A DNA stretch of 64,000 nucleotides from Rhodocyclaceae bacterium (GTDB taxonomy: Bacteria; Pseudomonadota; Gammaproteobacteria; Burkholderiales; Rhodocyclaceae), in the NCBI GenBank assembly GCA_016791105.1, contig JAEUNM010000110.1, forward strand, positions 1 through 64,000, given 5' to 3'. The notes under the pieces were generated by a model. The model worked only from the letters and a program-made list of their open reading frames with translations. It was not told where the DNA came from and did no database searches. Positions 8,962-18,030 of the stretch are shown here, in pieces. The first letter of the stretch is position 1. The number at the start of each line of letters is the position of its first letter. A program made the translations under genes and the position numbers.

Positions 8962-8970
8962 TTTCCGCGC
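8939..8970 (+). terminator. 14-bp perfect hairpin overlapping the ompA-like stop codon
   Basis: GCGCGGAAATTATC (8939-8952) is an exact inverted repeat of GATAATTTCCGCGC (8957-8970) with a 4-nt GTTC loop. The TAA stop of the upstream gene (8959-8961) is inside the descending arm. The T-run after it is short (TTG), so it could terminate weakly or protect the 3' end of the FecR-OmpA mRNA. Confidence 0.65.
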
Positions 8971-9020
8971 TTGTGGCGGGATGCATGCGGGCGTAGGAAA
9001 CATTCCCCGCATCTGATACG

Positions 9021-10105
9021 GCAATGCGATGCGTGTCCCCCTGGCCCTGGGGGGGCGGGCGTCCCGCCCACCTGCCGATGCGGTGCGTAAATCGTGCGGG
9101 CGAGACGCCCACACCCCCAAAAAACTGCCGCGCGGCACGGATCGGGCGCGCATTTGGCAATGTTCGTTGCGTGCCGGTGCGAGTTGGCGCGCGTCCGAAA
9201 CCGCATTGCGGTTCGTGTCCCCCTGGCCCTGGGGAGGCGGGCGTCCCGCCCGCCTGCCGTTGCGGTGCGTAAATCGTGCGGGCGAGACGCCCGCACCCCC
9301 AAAAAACTGCCGCGCGGCACGGATCGGGCGCGCATTTGGCAATGTTCGCTGCGTGCCGGTGCGCGTTCCCGCGCGTCCGTGACCGCATTGCGGTTCGTGT
9401 CCCCCTTGCCCTGGGGGGGCGGGCGTCCCGCCCGCCTGCCGTTGCGGCGCGTAAATCGTGCGGGCGAGACGCCCACCCCCCCAAAAAACTGCCGCGCGGC
9501 ACGGATCGGGCGCGCATTTTGCAATATTCGTTGCGTGCCGGTGCGCATTCCTGCGCGTCCGTGACCGCATGGCGGTTCGTGTCCCCCTGGCCCTGGGTGG
9601 GCGGGCGTCCCGCCCACCTGCCGTTGCGGCGCGTAAATCGTGCGGGCGAGACGCCCACACCCCCAAAAAACTGCCGCGCGGCACGGATCGTGCGCGCATT
9701 TGGCAATGTTCGCTGCGTGCCGGTGCGCGTTCCCGCGCGTCCGAGACCGCATCGCGGTTCGTGTCCCCCTGGCCCTGGGGGGGCGGGCGTCCCGCCCGCC
9801 TGCCGTTGCGGTGCGTAAATCGTGCGGGCGAGACGCCCACACCCCCAAAAAACTGCCGCGCGGCAGGGATCGGGCGCGCATTTGGCAATGTTCGTTGCGT
9901 GCCGGTGCGCGTTGCCGCGCGTCCGAAACCGCATTGCGGTTCGTGTCCCCCTGGCCCTGGGGGGGCGGGCGTCCCGCCCGCCTGTCATTGCCGCGCGTAA
10001 ATCGTGCGGGCGAGATGCCCACACCCCCAAAAAAGTGCCGCGCGGCACGGATCGGGCGCGCATTTGGCAATGTTCGTTGCGTGCCCGTGCGCCTTCCCGC
10101 GCGAT
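9021..10105. repeat. Array of six 182-bp tandem repeats with internal palindromes
   Basis: Units begin at about 9021, 9203, 9385, 9567, 9749 and 9931 with an exact 182-bp period; the last is truncated near 10105. Copies differ by scattered substitutions. Each unit contains a GGGCGGG/CCCGCCC hairpin, a second GCGGGCG-AGA-CGCCC(G/A)C hairpin, and the 12-bp palindrome TGCCGCGCGGCA. Because 182 is not a multiple of three and stops are rare, long open frames cross the array on both strands; they are artefacts. A hairpin of the same style occurs at about 50532. The array separates the FecR-OmpA pair from the 3' end of the eCIS operon. Confidence 0.93.
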
Positions 10106-10146
10106 CGAGTTGCTGCCGCGGCACTTGGCCGTGCTGGAAATACTGC

Positions 10147-11130
10147 CTATCTGCCAGAATTCCCTTCCGGCCGCATCGCCTCGCCGCGCCCTGTGGCGCG
10201 CTCGGCATCGTGCGCGGCCTTGATGTCGGCAAACGCCTGTTCTCCCCACTGCAGCGCAAACGCCAGCAATACTGGCCGTACCCAGGACGCTGCGGCTTCG
10301 CGCCCGAGCAGGTCGCCCAGCGTGGCCCAGGCCGTGGCAAGTACGCGATAGGCGGCGCGGCGCTCGGCCTTGCTGTCATAAATTTGCGCCAGCAGTGCTG
10401 CGGCGGCAAAGTAGGCGACCGGCTCCACCCATTCCAGCGCCAGCGCGCGCGCCTCCTGCGCGGCGGCCAGTGCTGCCGGGGCGTCGCCTGCGCGCATCGC
10501 AAGGCGTGCGCGCAGCAGGGCGACGCGCGGCGCGAGCGCAGCATCGTCGGTGATGGCCTGAGTGGCGGCGGTGACCGCGGCATCGTCCCGCGCCAGCACG
10601 CCGGCCAGGGTTTCGGCGCATTCCACGGCGACGGCGGCGGCGCCGGCGCGGTCGCCGGCCTGCAGGTGCAAGGCGCGCGCTTCGGCATAGCTCGCGCGGG
10701 CGGCGGTTGGCGCGTCGGCTTGCGCCTGTGCTTCGCCCAGGCGGCGCAGTACGGCGGCGCGCCAGGTGGGCGGCAGTTGGAGCTTGTCGGCGTGCTCCAG
10801 CGCCGTGGCGTAGGACTCGATGGCGGCCGCGGCATCGCCCGCCGCGGCCAGGGTTTCCGCTCGTTCTGCCGCGGCGGCGAAAGCCACGCGCGCGGGGTCG
10901 GCGGTGGCAGTGCCGGCAAGCGCCTGCGCACTGCTGAGCGCGGCTTGCGTGTCGCCGGCAAAGCGCAGCAAACTGGTGGCCATTTGCCGCGCGCGGGCGG
11001 CTTCGGCATTGCGCCCGTCCTGTTCTGCGAGCCGGGCGGCGCGCAGCAGCAATTGCCCCGCGCCGCGCCAGTCGCCATCCAGAATCAGGCGATTGGCCTG
11101 TTGCAGCAGCGGGTGCTCGGGCCGGCTCAA
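10147..11130 (-). CDS. eCIS-associated helical-repeat (TPR-like) protein
   Basis: About 327 aa from a TTG at 11130 whose TTGA overlaps the stop of the giant upstream gene. The sequence is almost wholly Ala-rich amphipathic helices in ~40-residue pairs resembling degenerate TPRs. No signal peptide, catalytic motif or membrane segment is visible. As the last gene of the eCIS run and translationally coupled to the 1,647-aa protein, it could be a loading chaperone or antitoxin for that protein; this is position-based inference. A start at 11238 would overlap the giant gene by over 100 nt and is less likely. Confidence 0.65.
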   Translation of the reverse strand: MSRPEHPLLQQANRLILDGDWRGAGQLLLRAARLAEQDGRNAEAARARQMATSLLRFAGDTQAALSSAQALAGTATADPARVAFAAAAERAETLAAAGDAAAAIESYATALEHADKLQLPPTWRAAVLRRLGEAQAQADAPTAARASYAEARALHLQAGDRAGAAAVAVECAETLAGVLARDDAAVTAATQAITDDAALAPRVALLRARLAMRAGDAPAALAAAQEARALALEWVEPVAYFAAAALLAQIYDSKAERRAAYRVLATAWATLGDLLGREAAASWVRPVLLAFALQWGEQAFADIKAAHDAERATGRGEAMRPEGNSGR

Positions 11131-14100
11131 CGCTCGCTCACGTCGCGTATGCGGTAGCCGCGCGCTTCCAGCGCCTTGCGGTGCTCCGCCAGGGCGCGCA
11201 AACGCGCCTGCCGGTGGGCTTGCGCCCAGGCCTGCCATTGCTGCGATGCCGTACTCATTTGCCCCTGGGTGCGCTGCGCCTCGCCGTCCAGATTGGCGCC
11301 CTGGGCCGCGGCACTGGCGGCATCCTGGCGTGATTCGTCGGTGCGCTGCTGGTTGGTCCGGGCCAGCGCCTGGCCGTCCTTGCGCGTGTCCTGCAGGCTG
11401 TCTTGTGCGGCCGTTGCCTCGGACTTGGCCGCATCCAGCCGGCGACCGTTTTGCGTCGCCTCGGCGCGGCGCGGTCCGCTCTGCGTCTGCTGGTCTCCTA
11501 TCGTGCTATCCACGCCATTCATGGCGTTCAGGAAATCCGTCGAATCCTGGTTGAGCTTGCGGATTTTGCGCTTCGGACCGACCAGTGCCGCCGGGTACAT
11601 GGGTATGCCGTCCGGCATGGAATCGCCCAGCGAAGAAAAGCGGCGGAAAGCGCGCATGGGTACGGTGAGCACCGACAGGCCGGTTTTGCGCTGTTGCGCG
11701 TCGGCCAGTTTGGCCGACACGTCGGCTTCGCGTTCTTCGCGCTGCGTGTTGGCCTGCTTGCGGCGCTGGGTTGCCGCCTGGTGCGCCTGGGTGGCGCTGA
11801 TCGACTGTTGCGTGCGCTGGTCGAAACGATTCAAGGGCGCGGCATTGGCCTGATGGTGTTGCGCGTCGCGGCGCGCCGACTGTTTCGCCGCCTCGGCCTG
11901 GGCGCGTGCCTCCAGAATGCGGGCGAGCCGTTCCTGCAGGGCGTTCAACTGGTCGTAGCCGCCGGGCGGTGGCGCCGGGTAGGCCGGCGATACGCGCTCG
12001 ACGATAGGTTCCGTGGCGCCGCGCGTGACCCCCTCGACAAAATCGGCACCGCGGCGCGTTACTCCTTCACCCACCCGCGCGCCCAGATAGGCGCCCACGG
12101 GGCCGCCCGCCACGCCGCCCAGCACCATGCCGACGCCGCCGCCGACCGACATGGCGCGCCGTTCGGCCGCGCTGTAGGGGATGGCCTGACCCGTGGCGTC
12201 ACGGCGCGAGGGCGGTGGACGCAGGCGTTCGTCGCCGAACCAGCCGGAGCCGATGCGGCCGAGCCGCTGCGCCTGCTCGACGCCCGGCACGGCATGCCAC
12301 AGGCCGCCGGCCACGGTGCCCACATAGCCGTGGCGCATGCGGTCGAAGGCGGCACGAAAATCTCCGCCGGGGGCGCGCGCCCCGGCCGGCGCCGCGCCTG
12401 CGCCATCGGCAAATGCCTGCGTACCACCGGCGCCGGGCCGGGGCGGCAGCCCCGGCAGCGGCGCGGGCGCGCGTTCCGGCGCCGGTATGGGCGGGCGGGG
12501 GGCTTGCGCCGGCGCGCCTTCCGGCGGCCGCGCCCCAAGCGCCTGCCAGTCCACCACTACCTTGGGCAACTGGTCCTGCGGCCGGAACTGGTTGGCCGGT
12601 CGTGCTTGGGGCGGTGCCGGCACTGCCGCGCCCGGCCGGTCGGTGTAAATGTAGAAAGTACCGGTGTCCGCCGGCTCGTTGCGCAGCCGCGCGCGGGCAT
12701 CGTCCATCAACAGGCGCATCTGGTCCGGCGGCAGTTCCGGCGTGTGCAGCGCGGCGCGCGTGCTGGCCTGGAATTCTTCACGTGCGCGTGTGGGCTGGCG
12801 TTGGCCCGCCTGCGCGGCTTCCACGTGGCCAATGATTTCGTGCCCCAGCACGCCGCGCGGCTCTATCGCCACATTGGCCGGATTGGCTAGTCCGGTGGGG
12901 CGCTGGCCCGGCGCCAGCGGATTGATGTCCGGTCCGATGTGCAGTATCGGGCGCGATTCGGTCGGACCATTGTGAAACACCACCTGGTCGGGCGGATAAC
13001 CGCGTGCCGCGGCCATCTGCATGGCCTGGGCGCGCTCGTGCGGCAAGGGGTTGGCGCTCGGACCCACGTGCAGGATGTGGCGCACGCTGGTGGGCCCGTC
13101 GTGGAACACCACGCGCTCGGGCGGATAGCCCATTTGCGCCGCCATGCCCAACATTTGCGTGCGCTCGGGCGCACTGAGCGGGCGGTCGCTGCGTTTTTGC
13201 GGGCGCGCGGCGGCCGGCCCGGGCGCGGCGGCCGTGTCGGCCATCGCCAGCGGCGCGTGTGCGTCGGACGGGGCTGCGCGCGGCGCGAACAGCTCGCCCT
13301 GGCGCGCATCCACCTGCGGCCGCGGCGCCGGTTCCGGCAAGGGCAGCGCCAGTTGCGGCGAGGCCGCCGGCGGCGGTGGTGTGTGCTCGCCGAACATGCC
13401 GAGTTGCGTGCCGGGCGGCTGGGCGGCGGGGTCGAGTCCGAACGTGCGGTCCCAGTCGTAGGCAGCGTGGCCTTCTACATAGTCGTCCGGCCCGCCCAGC
13501 CCGCGCATTACCTCGTCGGCGGTGCGGCGGCCGGCCAGCGGCCGCTCGCCCGGCCGGGTCGGCGCCGGACCGTTGAAATCCGCCGACGGCCGCGTGGTTT
13601 CGAACAGATAGTTGGCATGTTCGTACACCAGTTGGCCGGCTACCGCGGGGTCCATGAGCGGCCGCGCGTTGGGCGAAGTGGGGCCATTGGCGTCGCCCCA
13701 GACCAGCAGATTGTGCGCGGCCTGCAATGATTCCGGGCGGCCCAGGCCGCGCTCGGTTGCGAGGGCGGCGGAATCCGGCAGGTACTGCGGCCGCTGGCCG
13801 GCGCTGATGGCGTCGTGGTGGCCTTGCTGCCGCAACAGACCGGTAATGTCCTCGTTCGGGTTGTAGTCGGCGATGCCGCGTCGCTGCCCGCCTTCGACGC
13901 GGTCGCGCAGCAAACTTTGCAGTTCCGGGTGGTGCGACTGGTGCTCGCGTGCCGAGCCGCGCGGCCCTGGGCGCGGCGAGGGCTGGTACAGGTCGGGCGT
14001 GGGCGATGCGGTCGTGCGCGAAGTACGCATGCCGCCGGGGGTGTTGAAGGTGGCGTCGGGCAGCAGATGGCGCCCGACGTTGTCGGTGCCCCAATTCACC

Positions 14101-16070
14101 GCCGGGCGTGGTTCGCCCGCCGCCTCCGCCGCCAGTGCTCGCAGCGCGGCGCTGCGCGGGTTGCTTGGCGCGACCGGCGTGGGCGGATTGGTAAAGTCCG
14201 GTCCGAAACTGAGTTGTTCCGGCGCGGCCGTTTTGGCGCCGGCGGCTTCCGGCCTGGCCGGCGCCTGGTCGTCGGCCATGTGGAATTCTTCCGCGCCGGG
14301 CGCGCGCGCCGGCTGCGTTTCGGGCGCGGGCACAGTTTCGCCCGCCGCGGCCCGAGCCGACTGCGGCTCTGCGGCGCCGGGGGCGCCAGGGGCGCCTTCG
14401 GGCGCACGCTCGGCGGTAATGGTGGGGCCGTCGCCGGCGGCCGGCGGCGGGGTTTCGTGCGCCGGTGGTGGTTCCTGCGGCTGGCGTGTGCCGGCCGGCG
14501 CTTCGTGCGGCACGAGGCCCATGCGGCGACCGGCCGCACCGGCGCCGTGCGAGCCGGCCAGGCCGCCCGCGAAGCCGCCCACGAAGCCGGCGCCCGCGGC
14601 TGCTGCCTGGCGTACCTGGCCGCCCTGTTCTTCCACCTCGGTCGGGTCGGCCTGCGACTTGAATGCGTGCAGGGCACGGAAGCTGGTGATGAGCGGTTGC
14701 AGCACCAGCGCATTGATGGCGTCCAGAATCATGGTCGCCGTGCCTATGGCGAGCGCGATGGTGGATAGGGTGGCGGCCAGAGGTGTCGCCACGCCTACCG
14801 TCACCACCGTGATGACCCACATGGCGATCGATATGGCGCCGATCACACCGGCGATCACGTTCAGCACCGAGGTATAGACGGAAAGAATTTCCGAAATGGC
14901 GGCGATGCTATTGGCCAGCATGTCGTAATCCGACGCGCCCTGACCGAAGCGGCCTATGGTCTGGCCGGTTTTGCCCCAGTCGCGATCGGCCAAATCCATG
15001 GCCGACATGACGCCGCCTATCACCGCGCCTATGGCCGGAATGGGCGCCGAACGCGCCGCCGCCTTGCCGGCCAGCCGGATGGCGACGCGCTCGCCGGCAA
15101 TTTCGAGCGCACGGGTGGCAGCACCCATGCCGGCGCCGGTGGCAAAGGCCTGGGCGCCGCCGCCCAGCACCCCGGCATCGGCCTCGCGCGCCAGAAAGCG
15201 TGCGCGCGTGGAACTGCCGGCGTCGCCGACGCGGGCCGCCGCTGCGCCCCAGCGCTGGTGCTCGGCCAATTCTTCGTCGATCAGGGCGATGTCGGACGTG
15301 GCCAGCGCATCCAGCGACGGGTCGCGCGACGCATCGGCGGCCACCGGGTCGGCCGCTGCCGCCCCGTCGCCGGCCGGGCTGCCGGCGGCGTTCGCGTTCG
15401 TGTTGGCGCCGGCTGCCGGCGGCGCGTTGCCCGTGCCTGGCGGTCCCGTTGGAATGGGGGCAGGCGCAACAGCTTGTTTGGGCGGCAAGGCGCCGGCAGG
15501 CAGGGGCAGGCTGGGCGCGCGGCCAGGTGCGCCGGCTTCGGCCGCATCCGCTGTGGGCGCCACCGCGCCGGGCGGCGGGGCCGCCTGGGCCGGAGCGGGC
15601 GCGCCGGGCGCACTGGGCGTGGCGCTGTGACTGGGCGCGGCCGGTGTGGGCGCCAAAGCGGCATTCTGGTTGGCCGGCGCGGGGGCGGGTGATGCGTTAC
15701 GTGCCGCGCCGGCGGCGCCGGCCGGGCCAGCGGCCGCGGACGCCCCGGCCGGCGCCGGCTGCCCGCTCGGCGGCCGGTCCGCCGCGACAGCCGGGGCAGG
15801 GGCGCCAGCCGGCGCGCTCCTGGCCGGAGCGCCGGGTGCCGCTGTGCCGGCTTGCGCCGCCCCGGCGGCATTCGCCTGCCCGCCGCCGCGGCTGTGCTGC
15901 GTGCCCGGCGAGGCCCGCGCATCCGCCGCCGGACCTTGTGGCACCGGCCCGCGCCGGTCCAGAAACTCGATGCCATAGGCGGCCGGCTGCCGCGCTGCGC
16001 CCTTGGCAGGGCCAGCCGCAGCCGCTTGTGGCTGGGCTGCGGGAGGCGATTTTTGTGTTTCGGATTTCAC
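11127..16070 (-). CDS. Giant 1,647-aa putative eCIS cargo protein
   Basis: GTG start. Regions: an Ala/Pro/Gly-rich disordered N-terminus (~1-250); a hydrophobic region with two or more membrane-type helices (~395-460); a Pro-rich linker; a segment near 760-900 resembling polymorphic-toxin modules; two direct copies of a ~44-residue unit (~965-1008 and ~1009-1052, sharing GYPP..VVFH.GPT and ILH.GP); then HEIIGH at ~1077, an HExxH zinc-protease-like signature; a Gly-rich hydrophobic patch (~1300-1340); and a Gln/Ala-rich coiled-coil C-terminus. No DUF4157 domain or signal peptide. Its place after the structural eCIS genes, size and architecture suggest a delivered effector or a particle-associated protein. 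No family is recognised. Confidence 0.75.
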   Translation of the reverse strand: MKSETQKSPPAAQPQAAAAGPAKGAARQPAAYGIEFLDRRGPVPQGPAADARASPGTQHSRGGGQANAAGAAQAGTAAPGAPARSAPAGAPAPAVAADRPPSGQPAPAGASAAAGPAGAAGAARNASPAPAPANQNAALAPTPAAPSHSATPSAPGAPAPAQAAPPPGAVAPTADAAEAGAPGRAPSLPLPAGALPPKQAVAPAPIPTGPPGTGNAPPAAGANTNANAAGSPAGDGAAAADPVAADASRDPSLDALATSDIALIDEELAEHQRWGAAAARVGDAGSSTRARFLAREADAGVLGGGAQAFATGAGMGAATRALEIAGERVAIRLAGKAAARSAPIPAIGAVIGGVMSAMDLADRDWGKTGQTIGRFGQGASDYDMLANSIAAISEILSVYTSVLNVIAGVIGAISIAMWVITVVTVGVATPLAATLSTIALAIGTATMILDAINALVLQPLITSFRALHAFKSQADPTEVEEQGGQVRQAAAAGAGFVGGFAGGLAGSHGAGAAGRRMGLVPHEAPAGTRQPQEPPPAHETPPPAAGDGPTITAERAPEGAPGAPGAAEPQSARAAAGETVPAPETQPARAPGAEEFHMADDQAPARPEAAGAKTAAPEQLSFGPDFTNPPTPVAPSNPRSAALRALAAEAAGEPRPAVNWGTDNVGRHLLPDATFNTPGGMRTSRTTASPTPDLYQPSPRPGPRGSAREHQSHHPELQSLLRDRVEGGQRRGIADYNPNEDITGLLRQQGHHDAISAGQRPQYLPDSAALATERGLGRPESLQAAHNLLVWGDANGPTSPNARPLMDPAVAGQLVYEHANYLFETTRPSADFNGPAPTRPGERPLAGRRTADEVMRGLGGPDDYVEGHAAYDWDRTFGLDPAAQPPGTQLGMFGEHTPPPPAASPQLALPLPEPAPRPQVDARQGELFAPRAAPSDAHAPLAMADTAAAPGPAAARPQKRSDRPLSAPERTQMLGMAAQMGYPPERVVFHDGPTSVRHILHVGPSANPLPHERAQAMQMAAARGYPPDQVVFHNGPTESRPILHIGPDINPLAPGQRPTGLANPANVAIEPRGVLGHEIIGHVEAAQAGQRQPTRAREEFQASTRAALHTPELPPDQMRLLMDDARARLRNEPADTGTFYIYTDRPGAAVPAPPQARPANQFRPQDQLPKVVVDWQALGARPPEGAPAQAPRPPIPAPERAPAPLPGLPPRPGAGGTQAFADGAGAAPAGARAPGGDFRAAFDRMRHGYVGTVAGGLWHAVPGVEQAQRLGRIGSGWFGDERLRPPPSRRDATGQAIPYSAAERRAMSVGGGVGMVLGGVAGGPVGAYLGARVGEGVTRRGADFVEGVTRGATEPIVERVSPAYPAPPPGGYDQLNALQERLARILEARAQAEAAKQSARRDAQHHQANAAPLNRFDQRTQQSISATQAHQAATQRRKQANTQREEREADVSAKLADAQQRKTGLSVLTVPMRAFRRFSSLGDSMPDGIPMYPAALVGPKRKIRKLNQDSTDFLNAMNGVDSTIGDQQTQSGPRRAEATQNGRRLDAAKSEATAAQDSLQDTRKDGQALARTNQQRTDESRQDAASAAAQGANLDGEAQRTQGQMSTASQQWQAWAQAHRQARLRALAEHRKALEARGYRIRDVSER

Positions 16071-16118
16071 CGGCCGGCGCGCTTTGTGGTTTCGAGTTGC
16101 GAGGGGTTTGAATGCCGG

Positions 16119-16481
16119 CTAGACAGGCTCTATCGATTCCACATCGACCAGGCAGGGCGCCTGCTGCACCGCGTCGTCCTGCGGGATGCGCGGCAAAATT
16201 ACGCCGCTGGCGCGCGTGCGGCGGTTTTCGCAGCGCCGGATTTCGGCCGCGTCGCGCAGGGCGGCCGGGCTGGCGGGCGGGTACAGGAATACGCGGCAGC
16301 CGTCGTCCAGCACCAGCACTGCGTGCCCCAGGTGCAAAACCGGCGGGTTTACCTGCATCATGCGCACATCCTCCTGCTGATAAATCCCTTCCACCACGGC
16401 GCGCTGCCCGGCGTGCGTGAAGGCGTCCTGCTCGCAGCGGATGTGCGGCAATTGCGCGGGCGCTTCGTTGGGCTTACTCAT
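16119..16481 (-). CDS. Hypothetical 120-aa protein in the eCIS cargo zone
   Basis: Starts with ATG at 16481, 21 nt after the DUF4157 gene, and ends 48 nt before the giant gene. It has no signal peptide or membrane helix. The middle reads as beta strands (VLHLGHAVLVLDDGCRVFLYPP), followed by a basic stretch with RRCENRRTR and a short acidic C-terminus. I recognise no family. Its size and position between two candidate cargo genes fit an immunity protein or chaperone, but nothing in the sequence proves it. Confidence 0.6.
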   Translation of the reverse strand: MSKPNEAPAQLPHIRCEQDAFTHAGQRAVVEGIYQQEDVRMMQVNPPVLHLGHAVLVLDDGCRVFLYPPASPAALRDAAEIRRCENRRTRASGVILPRIPQDDAVQQAPCLVDVESIEPV

Positions 16482-16502
16482 CGGCCTGGCCTGTCAGCCG
16501 CA

Positions 16503-18005
16503 TCAGGGCTTTTTCTCTATGGTCATGGTGGTTGGTGTTAGCCCATGCTGTTTGGTAGCCTGGTGCTGCTCGTGGAAAGTCTGGCCCTTCTTTTCAGTGC
16601 CGTAAATTTCGAAGGTCCATAGCTTGTTTTCTTCGTCCGGCTTGCCGGTCGCGTAATTTTCCAGCACCACGGTGTCCTTGCCATCATCGCTGGTCATCAC
16701 TACGCCGCCCCAGTGGAAATTCCAGGTGGCTTTGCCGGCCGAGGCGCCGCCGCTCGAAATGGTGTAGCCCTGGCCCACGTCGGGTTTGGCGTAACGGTTG
16801 ATTTTCAGGGCCTTATCGACTTTGTCCCGATCCGTGTCGGACATTTTGTTGTAATAGCCCCAATAGGTTTCGGCGATCTTGTCGAGTTGCGCGCTGTATT
16901 TGCTGCGGGCGGCTTTCTTTTCCGTTTCGTTCTTGGCCTTGCGGAATTCTTCCTCTATGGGCGCGAGGCCAAGTTCTTCCACCATGGCGCTGGTAAGTTG
17001 CAGCGTGGCTTCAAGCTGCGCCATCATGTCCGGGCTGTTTGCCTGCTCGTTTTCCAGAAAAGCCTTGGCGATGGCGGTTTTCATGCTGGTCGGGCTGCCG
17101 GGCACTTTGCTGGCCGCGGCGCCGCCGGGCTTGTCATAAACCGCCTGGCGGTCGCTGGACCCCACCACCACGGCATTGCTTTTGCCGCAGTCGGCGTACA
17201 GCAACATGTCATTGCCCTGGGTGTTGTTGCCCTTGTTTTTGGCTTCGACCTTCACCAGGCTGGCCTGGCGCGTCGGGCTGAGCCGGGAACCTTCCCAGAA
17301 GGTGTCGCGGCTTGCGGTTTCCTGCAATTCGATGCCGGAATTGACCGCCGCCAGTTTCTGGTTGGCTGCCGCCACCTTGCCGGGCTTGGCGTACAACTCG
17401 TGGTTGGGATAGCCGGTTTTGGTGGCTACCGTCAGATCGTCCGCCTGGCGCCACGAACTGAAGGCGTAGGCCTGCACGAAATAGCCCTGGATGACGCCGG
17501 CCCCGCCTTGCCCTTGAGGTTGCGTATGGGAGCGCGACGGCTGCCGCGCAGCCGGGTGGAGGTAGGGCCCGGCCTGTTCCGCGCGCCGCCCCATGTCGTC
17601 CGCCTCGCTTTCCAGTTGCGGGTCGGCATTGACGGGCAATCCTTTCGCCTGCAGGCTGGCGGTGACCCGCCCCTGTTTTTGCTGCACCACATGCCAGGCT
17701 TCATGCGCCAGGTGCTGTTCCTTCCCAGGCGCCAGGAATATGTCGCGGCCCTGGGTGTAGGCCTCGGCGCCTATCGCGGCGGGATGGGGCGAGTCGTAAT
17801 GCACGCGCGCGTCATCCACCGTCACGCCGGACAGGTTTTCCACCCCGGCGCGCAAGGCGGCCGGCAGCCCGCGGCGCTCGGAACTGTCCAGCACATCCAG
17901 GCCATAGCCGGGATGGGCGGCGGAACTGGCTTGCGCGCCGTGGGCGGCGGCCTGTTCGGCAGTTTGGGACTGGTCGGTCCGCGTGCGCTGGGCGTAGTCT
18001 TTCAT
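16503..18005 (-). CDS. DUF4157 (eCIS core domain) protein, putative effector
   Basis: 500 aa; ATG preceded by GAGGAT. Residues ~47-118 are a DUF4157 domain: LPAALRAGVENLSGV, DARVHYD, AEAYTQGRDIFLAPG, then the HExxH motif HEAWH (101-105) and VVQQKQGRV; LESEAD (131-136) may supply the third metal ligand. DUF4157 is strongly associated with eCIS cargo. After a Pro/Gln linker the C-terminal ~320 residues form a separate domain with DCGKSN (Cys273), NFHWGG (His431) and LENYAT (Asn450), spaced as in Cys-His-Asn papain/NlpC-like enzymes; this reading is inference. It lies 25 nt after the AAA ATPase gene. Confidence 0.85.
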   Translation of the reverse strand: MKDYAQRTRTDQSQTAEQAAAHGAQASSAAHPGYGLDVLDSSERRGLPAALRAGVENLSGVTVDDARVHYDSPHPAAIGAEAYTQGRDIFLAPGKEQHLAHEAWHVVQQKQGRVTASLQAKGLPVNADPQLESEADDMGRRAEQAGPYLHPAARQPSRSHTQPQGQGGAGVIQGYFVQAYAFSSWRQADDLTVATKTGYPNHELYAKPGKVAAANQKLAAVNSGIELQETASRDTFWEGSRLSPTRQASLVKVEAKNKGNNTQGNDMLLYADCGKSNAVVVGSSDRQAVYDKPGGAAASKVPGSPTSMKTAIAKAFLENEQANSPDMMAQLEATLQLTSAMVEELGLAPIEEEFRKAKNETEKKAARSKYSAQLDKIAETYWGYYNKMSDTDRDKVDKALKINRYAKPDVGQGYTISSGGASAGKATWNFHWGGVVMTSDDGKDTVVLENYATGKPDEENKLWTFEIYGTEKKGQTFHEQHQATKQHGLTPTTMTIEKKP

Positions 18006-18030
18006 GATCGCATCCTCGGGGCGGCAGCAA

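Noticed and set aside
8392-11157. Very long open frames on both strands (up to ~850 codons) through the 182-bp repeats
   Set aside because: 182 is not divisible by three and the units contain few stops, so frames rotate and stay open; the translated sequence is just the repeat read in three frames, with no ribosome-binding site or domain.
12778-14820. 680-codon frame overlapping the giant cargo gene
   Set aside because: It is a shadow frame: the Ala/Arg/Pro-rich translation has no domain, and the 1,647-aa frame carries the recognisable motifs (HEIIGH, duplicated unit).
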